Assembly: GCA_002498375.1 (NCBI GenBank)
Contig: DAHC01000003.1
Location: 143,437-207,436, forward strand
Length of the DNA stretch: 64,000 nt
DNA from: Methanocorpusculum sp. UBA424
GTDB taxonomy: Archaea; Halobacteriota; Methanomicrobia; Methanomicrobiales; Methanocorpusculaceae
Reading direction: 5' to 3'
This document shows, piece after piece, positions 8,862 to 17,498 of the stretch (positions are counted from its first letter, which is position 1; each line of letters opens with the position of its first letter). Under the pieces are notes generated by a model, which worked only from the letters and a program-made list of their open reading frames with translations, was not told the DNA's origin and searched no databases. A program made the translations under genes and the position numbers.

Positions 8862-10046
8862 ATGGAATTAGATAAATATGATCAGGCACTGCTGAACGGA
8901 GAATACGGCGAGACCAAACAGAAAATGATGGAGATCCTCCTCGCTCTCGGAAAAATCTACGAGGCGGAGAAGTTCATCGAAGTAAAAAGTGTTCAGGTCT
9001 CCGGAGCATCCTTCAAAACCATCGGGGATGCGGGCCTTTCCTGGCTCAACAGCCTGTCCGGAAAAGCGGTCGTCCCGTCATTTTTAAATCCGATCGGCAT
9101 GCCGCGTGACGAATGGCAGAATCTCGGCATCCCGGACGATTTTGCGAAAAAACAGCTGGAGGTAAACGCCGCATACACCCGGCTCGGGATCCGGCCGACC
9201 TGCACCTGCACGCCGTACTACTTCAACATCATCGAACGGGGAGATCACCTCGCATGGTCGGAATCCTCGGCGGTCAGCTATGTGAACTCCGTTCTCGGAG
9301 CAAGAACAAATCGTGAAGGAGGGCCCTCGGCTCTCGCATCCGCCCTTACGGGAAAGACGCCATATTATGGGCTTCACATCGTCAAGAATCGGATACCCCA
9401 GATCGAGTTCCACATCGACGATCCGGCGGCGACAAAATCCTGGACCAATGCCCATTACGGAGCACTCGGGATCATCGCCGGAGCGATCTCTGGAAACAAG
9501 ATCCCGTTTTTCACCGAGATCCGGCCAAACCGCGACATGCTCAAGAGCCTTGGAGCCGCAATGGCCGCAAGCGGGGCAGTTGCCTTATACCACGTGAACG
9601 AGATCACGCCGGAAACCCGGTTCCCCTTCTTCAAAAAACACATCGAAGAGGCTGAACGCGAAGTCGTCGAGATCGAAGCTGCCGAGATCGAAGAACTCTT
9701 CGGCAGTCTGGAAGCGGATGTCGTAGCTCTTGGATGTCCCCATGTCTCCGAGGAAGAGTTGGAAGAGCTTGCCTCCCTCCTGGAAAACAAACGGGTCGTC
9801 ATGCCGTTCTACATCTTCGCTGCAGAGGAGATGAGGGTAAAACACCCTGATCTTTGTGCAAGGATCCAGAGCAGCGGTGCAAAAATCGTACCCGACACCT
9901 GTATGGTCGTCTCACCGCTGATGGACAGAGCAGGAGTCGTCATGACGAACTCCGGAAAAGCCTTCACGTATCTCCCGGGAATGTGCAAAGCGACGCCGCT
10001 TTTAGGCACCCTCGAGGAATGCGTCCGTGCAGGATGTGGTGAATAA
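8862..10046 (+). CDS. Aconitase X, probable phosphomevalonate dehydratase large subunit
   Basis: The 394-residue AcnX (DUF521) protein shows the family stretch SSAVSYVNSVLGARTNREGG (about 133-152). Cysteine segments CTCTPYY (about 108-114) and PDTCMVV (about 345-351) are likely iron-sulfur ligands. In the archaeal modified mevalonate pathway the large subunit, with a small DUF126 subunit, dehydrates mevalonate-5-phosphate to trans-anhydromevalonate phosphate. The UbiD-like decarboxylase and UbiX lie just upstream, so two consecutive steps and their cofactor enzyme are together. No DUF126 small subunit is present in this window. Confidence 0.87.
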   Translation: MELDKYDQALLNGEYGETKQKMMEILLALGKIYEAEKFIEVKSVQVSGASFKTIGDAGLSWLNSLSGKAVVPSFLNPIGMPRDEWQNLGIPDDFAKKQLEVNAAYTRLGIRPTCTCTPYYFNIIERGDHLAWSESSAVSYVNSVLGARTNREGGPSALASALTGKTPYYGLHIVKNRIPQIEFHIDDPAATKSWTNAHYGALGIIAGAISGNKIPFFTEIRPNRDMLKSLGAAMAASGAVALYHVNEITPETRFPFFKKHIEEAEREVVEIEAAEIEELFGSLEADVVALGCPHVSEEELEELASLLENKRVVMPFYIFAAEEMRVKHPDLCARIQSSGAKIVPDTCMVVSPLMDRAGVVMTNSGKAFTYLPGMCKATPLLGTLEECVRAGCGE

Positions 10047-10739
10047 ATGAGTCTCCTTGATAAGATCTCCCCGTTTGAAAGAAAAGATCTGCTGATCGCC
10101 TGGCTTGTCCTCGGGGTTGCCTTTACGCTCGGCATCAACGGCGGATTTGCATTAATTACCGAGTACCAGAAAATAACCGTCGAGGGACTTCTGATAACCT
10201 TCCTCGTCGCTTTGATTGCGGTCGGCCTCTCCTTCGTGCTTCACGAACTTGCCCACAAATTCACTGCCATGAAGTTCGGCTACTGGGCAGAGTTTCGAAA
10301 AAGCACCCAGATGCTGATCATCGCCGTAGTCGTTGCCGCGATCACGGGAATCGTGTTTGCCGCACCCGGAGCGACGATGATCAACACGGCAGGGCGCGAA
10401 ATGACCAAAAAAGAGAACGGGCTCATCTCCATCGCCGGACCATTGACAAATCTTGTCCTGCTCATCCCGTTCATCATCATCATGATCATCGGATTTATGA
10501 TGTCGCCTTCAACGGGAATCGTGCTCTTCACCCTGCCGGGATTTTTGTTCTATCTTGGAATGATCGGCTTCCAGGTGAATGCGATGCTCGCATTCTTCAA
10601 CATGCTGCCGGTCGGGCCGCTTGACGGAAAAAAGATCATGAGATGGAATCCGGTCATCTTCGGCGTGGTTATCGCCGTATCGCTTGTCCTGCTCTATCTC
10701 GCACTTATGCCGACACTGATCCTCTCGCTCTTTGTCTAA
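10047..10739 (+). CDS. Site-2-type M50 membrane metalloprotease
   Basis: The 230-residue polytopic protein has the zinc motif HELAH at residues 66-70 inside a membrane helix. The second conserved site, FNMLPVGPLDGKKI (about 186-199), supplies the third zinc ligand Asp. Five or six hydrophobic helices are visible. Such proteases cut substrates within the membrane; in archaea targets are mostly unknown. It starts immediately after the aconitase-X stop codon, so it is probably co-transcribed. It converges with birA, the two genes overlapping by 4 nt. Confidence 0.88.
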   Translation: MSLLDKISPFERKDLLIAWLVLGVAFTLGINGGFALITEYQKITVEGLLITFLVALIAVGLSFVLHELAHKFTAMKFGYWAEFRKSTQMLIIAVVVAAITGIVFAAPGATMINTAGREMTKKENGLISIAGPLTNLVLLIPFIIIMIIGFMMSPSTGIVLFTLPGFLFYLGMIGFQVNAMLAFFNMLPVGPLDGKKIMRWNPVIFGVVIAVSLVLLYLALMPTLILSLFV

Positions 10740-11701
10740 ATGCGAACGCTGACCTCACCCGAGGTCAGGGTCCTGATTTTTCCGTCGGCTTCGACAACCA
10801 GTCCGCCTTTATCATCGATCTCGAGCGCCTTTGCAGAGTGCCAGAGATTTTTTTCAAGGAACATGATCTCTTTTCCAAGAATAAGAGATCGGGAACGGTA
10901 CTCCTCGATGAAACTCTTCTCAGGAAGAGCGTCAAACATTTCCAGCAGATGATTGATCAAAACGGCAGCGAACGCATTTCTCGTGAGCGGGAAATCCTCT
11001 GGAAACAGCGGGCCCGCGATATCCTTGAGATCGTCAGGGAACGCGGATGTTTTGAAGTTCACCCCGACACCCACGATCACCGACTCGAGCATTCCCGATT
11101 CGATACTGCTGACGGCCTCGGTGCCGATCCCGCAGATCTTTTTTCCGTTCAGAAAAATATCATTGACCCATTTGATCTTCGGATGAAGATCCGAAACCGA
11201 TTCGATCGATCTGCAGACGGCGACGCCGGCCGCGGTCGTGATCATGACCGCGTCCGAAAAGGAAATGCCGAGCCGGGCGATGATACTCAGATAGATGCCG
11301 GTGCCTTTGGGAGAGTAGAAGGATTTTCCATACCTCCCGCGGCCGGCGGTCTGCTCCTCGGCAAGGATCACCGTTCCGTGTTTTGCTCCGGCGGCGGCCA
11401 GAACTTTTGCGTCAAGGTTCGTCGACTCGGTCGATGTTTTCACGATAACGACCGTGTCGGCATACTTCGGCAGAAGCCTGGACCGAATGCCTTCGGCTGA
11501 AAGAACATCCGCATTCTCCAGAAGATATCCTTTGTTGGACACGGCAGATATACAATAGCCTTCGTTCTGCAGGGTGCGGACCGCTTTCCAGACCGCAGTT
11601 CTCGAAAGAGAAAGCTCAGCGGCGATCTGCTCACCCGACACATAGCTGCCGGGATTTTTTTCCAGGATGCCAAGCACCAGGGATTTTGTTGTCATTTTCA
11701 C
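10736..11701 (-). CDS. birA: Biotin-protein ligase with N-terminal HTH (BirA type)
   Basis: The 321-residue protein has a winged-helix N-terminus with SGEQIAAELSLSRTAVWKAV (about 20-39). The catalytic domain carries the biotinyl-AMP motif GRGRYGKSFYSPKGTG (about 121-136) and KIKWVNDIFLNGKKICGI (about 175-192), and a C-terminal SH3-like domain follows. It activates biotin and attaches it to a carboxylase biotin carrier such as pyruvate carboxylase. The HTH suggests it also represses biotin-related genes. The upstream membrane-protein gene ends next to its start, so the two may share a transcript. Confidence 0.93.
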   Translation of the reverse strand: MKMTTKSLVLGILEKNPGSYVSGEQIAAELSLSRTAVWKAVRTLQNEGYCISAVSNKGYLLENADVLSAEGIRSRLLPKYADTVVIVKTSTESTNLDAKVLAAAGAKHGTVILAEEQTAGRGRYGKSFYSPKGTGIYLSIIARLGISFSDAVMITTAAGVAVCRSIESVSDLHPKIKWVNDIFLNGKKICGIGTEAVSSIESGMLESVIVGVGVNFKTSAFPDDLKDIAGPLFPEDFPLTRNAFAAVLINHLLEMFDALPEKSFIEEYRSRSLILGKEIMFLEKNLWHSAKALEIDDKGGLVVEADGKIRTLTSGEVSVRI

Positions 11702-12472
11702 TCAGACTGACTGGACCTTCACCCCGCTTGATGAGAGGAAGAGGGAAATAATGAACTCCGGCAGCTGCCGGTCGCTTGAGATCAGCATTCGAAACGCCGC
11801 TTCATTGTTGTTCGTATTGCCCAGATAGGTGAGAGCGACCTCATACTGGATCTTCATTACCGTGACTTTGCCCCAGAAGATGGTCAGCGTGGCGATCTGA
11901 TCGGGAACATAGGTCACGGAATTGACCTGAAGCGGGTAGGTCACGCCGCCAAGGGAGATCATCATGACATTGCCTGATGAGGGAGAGAGGGCAATGACTT
12001 TGTAGCCGCCGATGTTCAGTTCTTTGTCGAGCGGGATCCAGACATTGTAATTCGTGTCATATCCGTAGCTTTTGTCGGTCCCGCCTGATATGGACACATC
12101 TGCCGAGATGAGAACAACGCCTGCAAAGATGATCAGAAGAAGGAGAACGATACCGAAGATCTTGAGACCTTTGTGAGATTTCTTTGGTTTTTTCTCCTCA
12201 CCCTCATGAGATTTGGCCTCTCTGGCTTTTCGTTCCTTCTCGGCCTGAACCAGCTCCTCAGCTTTCCTGAGTTCTTCAGCTTTTTTAGCCTCTTCGGCCT
12301 TTCTGATCTCCTCTGCTTTCCTTAGCTCCTCAGCCTTCTTTGCTTCTTCAGCGAGGCGGATCTCCTCGGCTTTTTTCAGTTCTTCAGCCTTCTTTGCCTC
12401 CTGAGATTTACGAATCTCTTCGGCACGCAGAAGGATCTCTTCATCGGTCAATTCACCGGGAACATCTGTCAT
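11702..12472 (-). CDS. Membrane protein with three 18-residue Lys/Glu coiled-coil repeats
   Basis: From the ATG at 12472 the protein is 256 residues; the frame extends to 12604 but then overlaps the promoter of the divergent pilin. Residues about 20-85 are nearly pure Ala/Glu/Lys/Arg, with an 18-residue unit like AEEAKKAEELRKAEEIRK repeated about three times, giving a long charged helix. A basic segment (KKPKKSHKG) precedes one membrane helix at about 104-124. Then follows a ~130-residue beta-rich outer domain with no recognised family. The inside-out layout suggests a cytoplasmic stalk linked to an extracellular domain. It sits next to a pilin, but function is unknown. Confidence 0.7.
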   Translation of the reverse strand: MTDVPGELTDEEILLRAEEIRKSQEAKKAEELKKAEEIRLAEEAKKAEELRKAEEIRKAEEAKKAEELRKAEELVQAEKERKAREAKSHEGEEKKPKKSHKGLKIFGIVLLLLIIFAGVVLISADVSISGGTDKSYGYDTNYNVWIPLDKELNIGGYKVIALSPSSGNVMMISLGGVTYPLQVNSVTYVPDQIATLTIFWGKVTVMKIQYEVALTYLGNTNNNEAAFRMLISSDRQLPEFIISLFLSSSGVKVQSV

Positions 12473-12578
12473 AATAAAGATTCTTGGGTGAGAGGAGATG
12501 ATAATACTTTTCTTACCGCGCCTTGGGAGGTTTTCATCTGAAATCCCGAAATATGTCCGTGTTTTCCCTTCCGGGATG

Positions 12579-12590
12579 TTTAATATACTA
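12579..12590 (+). promoter_or_regulatory. Probable TATA box for the pilin gene
   Basis: TTTAATATACTA fits the archaeal box A. Its centre lies about 28 nt before the ATG at 12613, so transcription would begin close to the start codon, giving a leaderless or nearly leaderless mRNA. No clear ribosome site precedes this ATG, which agrees. Confidence 0.5.
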
Positions 12591-12612
12591 TTGGGTTCGT
12601 ACATATTTTACT

Positions 12613-13342
12613 ATGAATATTTCCGCATCCCCAAAGGAAGACGCCGTGTCTCCGGTTATCGGAACGATACTTCTCGTCGCCCTCACGGTAGTCCTTGTCG
12701 GGATTATCGGGGCGGTTCTGATGGGATTTGGTATGGCGGAGCCGGCGCCGATCCTCGGGATAGCGATCGGAGGCGGTTGGAACGGTGTCGGTAGTTTATA
12801 CAAGTGAAAAGGGAGTCTCAACGCTGCTTGCGGAGAAGAGGATCGGGAAGGCGGGGAGCGGAAGTACAGATTTTTCCACGATTACTGTTGGAGGAAATAC
12901 ATACCAAATCCTAGAATTTAAAGGAGATTGGATAACAGTTGTCAATACTGCTAAAAATTCCGCTGCCACTCAATATTTATTAGAGAAAAATAGCACATAT
13001 CAGTATGGAAATGAATGCTGGATCGTAGTAGATCTTGGAACGTGGTTATCCAAAACTGAAGCGATGTCAGAACCCACACCAGAAGAATATAATTCATTAC
13101 ACACAGGATCTCTAGTGAAATTAAATACTGATACGGTGCTTACTCAGGCTAATGTTGTAGAAACCAAATATTATGAGGCGGGTACTTTTGTGTATTTTGA
13201 TAATTCCTATCCTATGGGGACACTTTTCGCAAATAATTCCAATCTCTACGCATACGTTTATCCAGATAGTACAGAGTATTTTGAACTAGGTGTTAATGGT
13301 GTTGGTACTTGGAGTTGTCGAATAATTGGAACTACTCATTAA
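12613..13342 (+). pseudogene. Archaeal type IV pilin, split by a one-base frameshift
   Basis: The first frame (12613-12807) gives MNISASPKEDAVSPVIGTIL and a long hydrophobic helix, then APILGIAI: the type IV pilin N-terminal domain of archaea, cleaved before the helix by a prepilin peptidase. It then runs out of frame and stops. The +1 frame (read from about 12785 to 13342) continues as EAVGTVSVVYTSEKGVSTLL and about 180 further residues. Removing one G at 12769-12770 joins them as ...GIAI-EAVGTVSVVY... into a pilin of about 243 residues. This is either a sequencing error, a true inactivation or a rare recoding event. The 3' part is clearly more AT-rich than its neighbours. Confidence 0.78.
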
Positions 13343-13893
13343 TATATTAATAGAAGAGACGCAATGGTAATTTCAATCCACTTAGTGAGAGAGAGATGGA
13401 TGCAATTATTTATTTAATCGCAAATAAACCCATTTGAGGAAGCACATAAACCGAAGATTTCCATGTTCCGTCAGGCTTACAAGCCCTAGCTTACGTATGG
13501 ACTTTATCTTATATCACGCTTCTCTATTTTATCTATATTTGCGATTGATTAATGCATTATACGAAATCAAATATAATTATTAGTATCCCGACTTTGCTGT
13601 AAATTCTCCCAATCGCTAATTCAGCACCCTAACAATCAAACAGCCTCTTCTATTCTCCGTTGAAAACATCCCGATTCGGTTGGGCCCATCGTAACAAGTC
13701 ACAAACCTCAGTCGCCAGTTTCCTTTGCAAACTGGCTCCACGGTTCACTAATCGAAGCATCGCTTCGATTAGTAAACCTCGTTCGCAAGCCCTTTGGTCT
13801 TGCTCACCGGTTTCCGGCATGACATCACCGGATGAACCGGCGATATCATGCCGCAAACCTCATTATAAATCGTGACAAATAAATATAGCACCC
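13343..13893. other. Gene-free stretch with AT-rich part and hairpin cluster
   Basis: The first ~300 nt are AT-rich and show no gene, tRNA or clear repeat. From 13714 a run of palindromes begins (listed separately). Short open frames on both strands inside the palindromes encode look-alike peptides only because the DNA is palindromic, so I do not call them genes. The por promoter should lie at the right end. Confidence 0.5.
13714..13852. repeat. Second cluster of tandem hairpins
   Basis: Four inverted repeats follow each other. 13714-13736 is GCCAGTTT-n7-AAACTGGC. 13747-13773 has 12-bp perfect arms starting ACTAATCGAAGC around ATC. 13785-13803 has GCAAG...CTTGC arms. 13816-13852 has 16-nt arms with two G-U-compatible mismatches, starting GGCATGA and ending TCATGCC. 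Linkers such as AAACCTCGTTCGCAAGCC recall CTCCGTTCGCAACCC of the array at 2580-2738, so both belong to one repeat family. Confidence 0.65.
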
Positions 13894-14784
13894 ATGACGG
13901 AAATACCCAAAGAAGAGATGCTTTTAAAGTGTCCATCCACCTGTGCTGGATGCGGCTCGTTACTTGCACTCCGCTATATCCTCAAGGCTGCAGGCAAAGA
14001 TACGGTCCTCGTGATCCCTGCCTGCTGCAATAGTGTGATCCAGGGGGTCTACCCTTACATGCTTCACACCGTGCCCGTCTATAACATCGCATTCGCGGCC
14101 GCCGCGGCCTGTGCGTCCGGAATGAGCGAAGCTCTCCGGGCAAAAGGCGAAAAAACCAATGTCATCGTCTACGCAGGCGACGGAGGGACCGCGGACATCG
14201 GTATCCAGGCACTATCCGGCGCCCTGGAACGCGGCGAGGACTTCCTCTACATCTGCTACGACAACGAAGCATACGGAAACACCGGCATGCAGAGATCCGG
14301 CGCAACCCCGCTTGGAGCGATCACCACCACCACGCCGAACGGAAAAACCGTCAATAAAAAGGATCTTGACCGGATCGTCGAGGCCCACAACCTGCCTTAC
14401 CAGGCAACGGCCTGCTCCTCCTACCCGGCTGACATCTACAACAAAGTGAAAAAAGCCCTTTCGATCCCGGGACCGAAGTTCATCCACATCCTCGCACCCT
14501 GCCCGCCGGGATGGAGGATCCCCTCGGAAAAGACCGTCGAGATCGGAAAGATGGCAGTCAAATCCGGCATCTGGGTCCTCTGGGAAAAAGAGTACGATAA
14601 ATTCACCGTCAGCGCTCCCTCACGTGCCGCCATGAAACGGCCCGTACCCGTAGGCGAGTACCTCAAAGCCCAGGGAAGATTCAGAAAAGTCGATGAAAAA
14701 ACCGCCGCAGTCATCCAGGCAAACGTCGACAAAAACCTGAAGAAAATTGCTCTCGAAGCCGCACAATCGGAGGAAACAGAATGA
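13894..14784 (+). CDS. porB: Pyruvate:ferredoxin oxidoreductase beta subunit
   Basis: This is the thiamine-pyrophosphate-binding beta subunit (296 residues) of pyruvate synthase, which makes pyruvate from acetyl-CoA and CO2 with reduced ferredoxin. The [4Fe-4S] ligands CPSTCAGC are at residues 13-20. The TPP/Mg motif GDGGTADIG (about 97-105) and YDNEAYGNTGMQRSG (about 127-141) are diagnostic, and CPPGW follows at about 206. It starts a four-gene operon in the order beta-alpha-gamma-delta, overlapping the alpha gene by 4 nt. The pyruvate rather than 2-oxoglutarate assignment rests on overall likeness. Confidence 0.9.
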   Translation: MTEIPKEEMLLKCPSTCAGCGSLLALRYILKAAGKDTVLVIPACCNSVIQGVYPYMLHTVPVYNIAFAAAAACASGMSEALRAKGEKTNVIVYAGDGGTADIGIQALSGALERGEDFLYICYDNEAYGNTGMQRSGATPLGAITTTTPNGKTVNKKDLDRIVEAHNLPYQATACSSYPADIYNKVKKALSIPGPKFIHILAPCPPGWRIPSEKTVEIGKMAVKSGIWVLWEKEYDKFTVSAPSRAAMKRPVPVGEYLKAQGRFRKVDEKTAAVIQANVDKNLKKIALEAAQSEETE

Positions 14785-15908
14785 GTGAACTAATAATGTC
14801 CACCGGCAACAAAGCCGTCGCTGCAGCCGTAAAAATGGCGAAACCGCTCGTCGTTGCCGCATACCCCATCACCCCCCAGACCGAGATCATCGAGAGCATC
14901 GCCGACTACGTCGAAGCAGGCGACCTCAAAGCACGCTACATCCCGGTCGAATCCGAACACTCCGCGATGACCGCCTGTATCGGCGCATCCATCACCGGAG
15001 TTCGTGTGTTCACCGCGACAAGCTCGCATGGTCTTCTCTATATGCACGAGATGCTCCACTGGGCAGCAGGCGCACGCCTCCCGATCGTGATGGGCCAGGT
15101 CAACAGAACACTCGCTCCCGGCTGGAACATCTGGGCGGAGCACACCGATGCTCTCTCGCAGAGAGACACCGGCTGGCTTCAGGTCTACGTCTCGACCGTG
15201 CAGGAAGCGTACGACGCCACCTTGATGGCATTCCGGATCGCAGAAGACAACCGCGTTCTTCTGCCGGTCATGATCAACATGGACGGATTCCTGCTCTCCC
15301 ACATCATGCAGCCGTTCGAGATGACCGAGCCGGGAGACTTCATCCCGCCGCTCGATCTCCCGCATAAGATCGACGTCAACGATCCGAAAGGCTACGGTGC
15401 AATGAGCCCGGCAAACGTCCACTACCAGTTCAGATTCGACATGGAAAAATCCATGCGGGCATCACGCACGGTCATCAACGAAACCGAAGCCGAGTTTGCA
15501 AAACGCTTCGGCAGAAGCTATGCGCCGGTCGAGGAATACTTCTGCGATGATGCGGACGTTATCATTGTTGCAATGGGAACGCTCGGCAAAGAGGCCGAGG
15601 TCGCCGCCGATCTCCTGAGAAAAGAGGGAATCAAAGCCGGCGTCATGCGGATCCGCTGGTTGAGACCCTTCCCGCTCGATATGAACATCAAAGGAAAAGA
15701 CCTCGTCGTGATCGACAGGGACTGCTCGTTTGGCTTCGGCGGCGTTGTTGCCGGAGAGATCCAGGCACGATACCCGGACGCAAAGATCGCGAGCGTCATC
15801 GCCGGTCTTGGCGGCCAGGAGGTCACCTATGAGGATATGGCAGAGTTCGTCCGCAGCCGCAAGATGGGGACGGAATTCTGGTTCGGCATCCCGCAGGAGG
15901 AGCAGTAA
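14781..15908 (+). CDS. porA: Pyruvate:ferredoxin oxidoreductase alpha subunit
   Basis: This alpha subunit (375 residues) contains the family signature AAYPITPQTEIIE (about 28-40), the substrate-side segment VESEHSAMTACIGAS (about 56-70) and TATSSHGLLYMHEMLHW. A C-terminal transketolase-like domain carries VIVAMGTLGKEAEVAAD. It pairs with PorB around thiamine pyrophosphate. It overlaps porB by 4 nt at its start and abuts porC at its end, as expected for subunits made in equal amounts. Confidence 0.92.
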   Translation: MSELIMSTGNKAVAAAVKMAKPLVVAAYPITPQTEIIESIADYVEAGDLKARYIPVESEHSAMTACIGASITGVRVFTATSSHGLLYMHEMLHWAAGARLPIVMGQVNRTLAPGWNIWAEHTDALSQRDTGWLQVYVSTVQEAYDATLMAFRIAEDNRVLLPVMINMDGFLLSHIMQPFEMTEPGDFIPPLDLPHKIDVNDPKGYGAMSPANVHYQFRFDMEKSMRASRTVINETEAEFAKRFGRSYAPVEEYFCDDADVIIVAMGTLGKEAEVAADLLRKEGIKAGVMRIRWLRPFPLDMNIKGKDLVVIDRDCSFGFGGVVAGEIQARYPDAKIASVIAGLGGQEVTYEDMAEFVRSRKMGTEFWFGIPQEEQ

Positions 15909-16439
15909 ATGTACGAGATCCGTATCCACTCAAGAGGCGGACAGGGCGGCGTGACGGCGGCCAGAATGATGGCCTCCGCCGCCGTAAAAGACGGGAAATT
16001 CGCGACCGCCTGTCCGTTCTACGGTGCAGAACGCCGCGGTGCTCCGATCGTTTCATTCGTCAGGATCGACGATGCGCCGGTGAGAATTTACTCCCAGATC
16101 AACAAACCCGAAATGATCGTCATCCTCGATCCGACCGTGATGGACACCGTAAATGTCCTGGACGGCCTGAAAGAAGGAGGGTCGATTTTTATCAACACGC
16201 ACGACGATGTTGACTTCCCGGCAGGCTTCAAGGTCTACAAAGCGGATCTTACCGGGATAGCACTTCGCGAAAAACTCGTGGTCGCCGGAAGTCCGATCGT
16301 GAACACGCCGGTGATCGGAGCTCTCGCAAAACTCGGCCTCTTCACCCGGGAGTCGGGAGTGAAGGCTATCACCGAAACATTTGCCGATCCACGAAACACT
16401 GCGGCTGCAAAAGCCGCTTTTGAGGAGGTCATCGTATGA
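15909..16439 (+). CDS. porC: Pyruvate:ferredoxin oxidoreductase gamma subunit
   Basis: The 176-residue gamma subunit has the typical start MYEIRIHSRGGQGGVTAARM, followed by FYGAERRGAPIVSFVRI (about 38-54). It closes over the coenzyme A and substrate side of the PorAB core. It lies directly after porA and overlaps porD by 4 nt. Confidence 0.92.
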   Translation: MYEIRIHSRGGQGGVTAARMMASAAVKDGKFATACPFYGAERRGAPIVSFVRIDDAPVRIYSQINKPEMIVILDPTVMDTVNVLDGLKEGGSIFINTHDDVDFPAGFKVYKADLTGIALREKLVVAGSPIVNTPVIGALAKLGLFTRESGVKAITETFADPRNTAAAKAAFEEVIV

Positions 16440-16690
16440 GCAGAATGCCGAAAATGACGATCAGCGTTCCCCATGAGGGGGGAGCCGGTCTTACCGGGTC
16501 GTGGAGAACGTTCCGTCCGGTCGTGGACCGGGAAACCTGCAACCACTGTGGGATCTGTGCGATGTTCTGCCCGGACGCGGTCATCGATCCGGACACGCTC
16601 GAGATCGATCTCGTTTACTGCAAAGGCTGCGGCATTTGTTCCAACGAATGCCCGAAAAAGTGTATAAAAATGGTCAGAGAAGAACACTGA
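16436..16690 (+). CDS. porD: Pyruvate:ferredoxin oxidoreductase delta (ferredoxin) subunit
   Basis: The 84-residue protein holds two [4Fe-4S] clusters, with ligands in CNHCGICAMFCPDAV (about 37-51) and CKGCGICSNECPKKC (about 63-77). It passes electrons between the PorB cluster and free ferredoxin. It ends the por operon; a pyrimidine-rich tail with T runs (about 16691-16706) just after the stop could end transcription. Confidence 0.92.
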   Translation: MSRMPKMTISVPHEGGAGLTGSWRTFRPVVDRETCNHCGICAMFCPDAVIDPDTLEIDLVYCKGCGICSNECPKKCIKMVREEH

Positions 16691-16703
16691 CCTTTTTCTT
16701 TTT

Positions 16704-17432
16704 TTAATCCTCGAACAGAGCATCGAGCATGAGTTTTGGATCATCCAGAAAGCGTTTGGTAATTTGGTATGATTCGGTCTTGTCGTATGTCGTTTTCATA
16801 ATAGCCTCCGGCGTAATCTCGAAAATATCAGCATCAGGATACGTTATCAGGATCGGCGAGTGGGTCGCGATCAGAAACTGGGAATGCTCCTCTTCGACAA
16901 GCCGTTTGATCTCCAGCATCAGCGTCATCTGCCGCATGGGAGAAAGGGCAGATTCCGGTTCATCCAGAATATACAGGCCGTTCCCTCGAAACCGGTTTTG
17001 GACAAGTGCCAGCAGACTTTCGCCATGCGACTGATCGTGCAGGGACTTCCCGCCGTACCCGTCGAGATTGAGCTGCAGATCCGTCACCTTTGAAGCAACA
17101 TTGTAAAAACTCTCAGCCCGATAAAAAAATCCGTCCTTCTCCCGGTCGCGGCGCGATAATGTCAGATATGAATGCAGATTCGACTCGGTAGATTTCGTGG
17201 CAAACGAAAAGTTCCGGGAGCCGCCCTCCGCATTGAATCCTGCTGAAATGGCGATGGCCTCAAGCAGCGTTGATTTGCCCGATCCGTTTTCTCCGACAAA
17301 AAACGTCACCGGAGACGCAAACGACAGCTCGCCCATATGCTCAAGATTCCGCACGACCGGCAGATCCGCAAGATACGAGGTGTCGTCACAATGTTTCAGC
17401 ATGACCTTATGCAGATAGACAGTCCCGGACAT
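16704..17432 (-). CDS. SMC/RecF-like AAA ATPase
   Basis: From the ATG at 17432 the protein is 242 residues; a start at 17480 is possible but adds an unlikely N-terminus. Walker A FFVGENGSGKST (about 46-57), a signature-like QSHGES and Walker B LYILDEPESALSP (about 154-166) followed by LIATHSPIL place it among ABC-type ATPases of the SMC/RecF kind. There is no coiled-coil arm and no TOPRIM nuclease domain. It stands alone between por and the importer genes. Such single ATPases are common in prokaryotes and their role is mostly unknown. Confidence 0.8.
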   Translation of the reverse strand: MSGTVYLHKVMLKHCDDTSYLADLPVVRNLEHMGELSFASPVTFFVGENGSGKSTLLEAIAISAGFNAEGGSRNFSFATKSTESNLHSYLTLSRRDREKDGFFYRAESFYNVASKVTDLQLNLDGYGGKSLHDQSHGESLLALVQNRFRGNGLYILDEPESALSPMRQMTLMLEIKRLVEEEHSQFLIATHSPILITYPDADIFEITPEAIMKTTYDKTESYQITKRFLDDPKLMLDALFED

Positions 17433-17498
17433 GGTAGTATTAATAGGATCGGCAGTACGAAATATCAATCTGCCCATCAAAACCTGGCTAAAATATCA

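Noticed and set aside
10643..11500. 285-codon frame opposite birA
   Set aside because: Shadow of birA, whose motifs are unambiguous.
13343..13713. tRNA or other RNA gene in the gap before porB
   Set aside because: No T-loop GTTCGA-type sequence with matching acceptor stem could be found.
13650..13969. Short frames on both strands within the second hairpin cluster giving similar peptides
   Set aside because: The likeness comes from the palindromes; no ribosome sites and no neighbours supporting them.
16704..17432. Stand-alone ATPase as an OLD-type or retron-linked defence ATPase
   Set aside because: No TOPRIM domain, no reverse transcriptase or nuclease neighbour.
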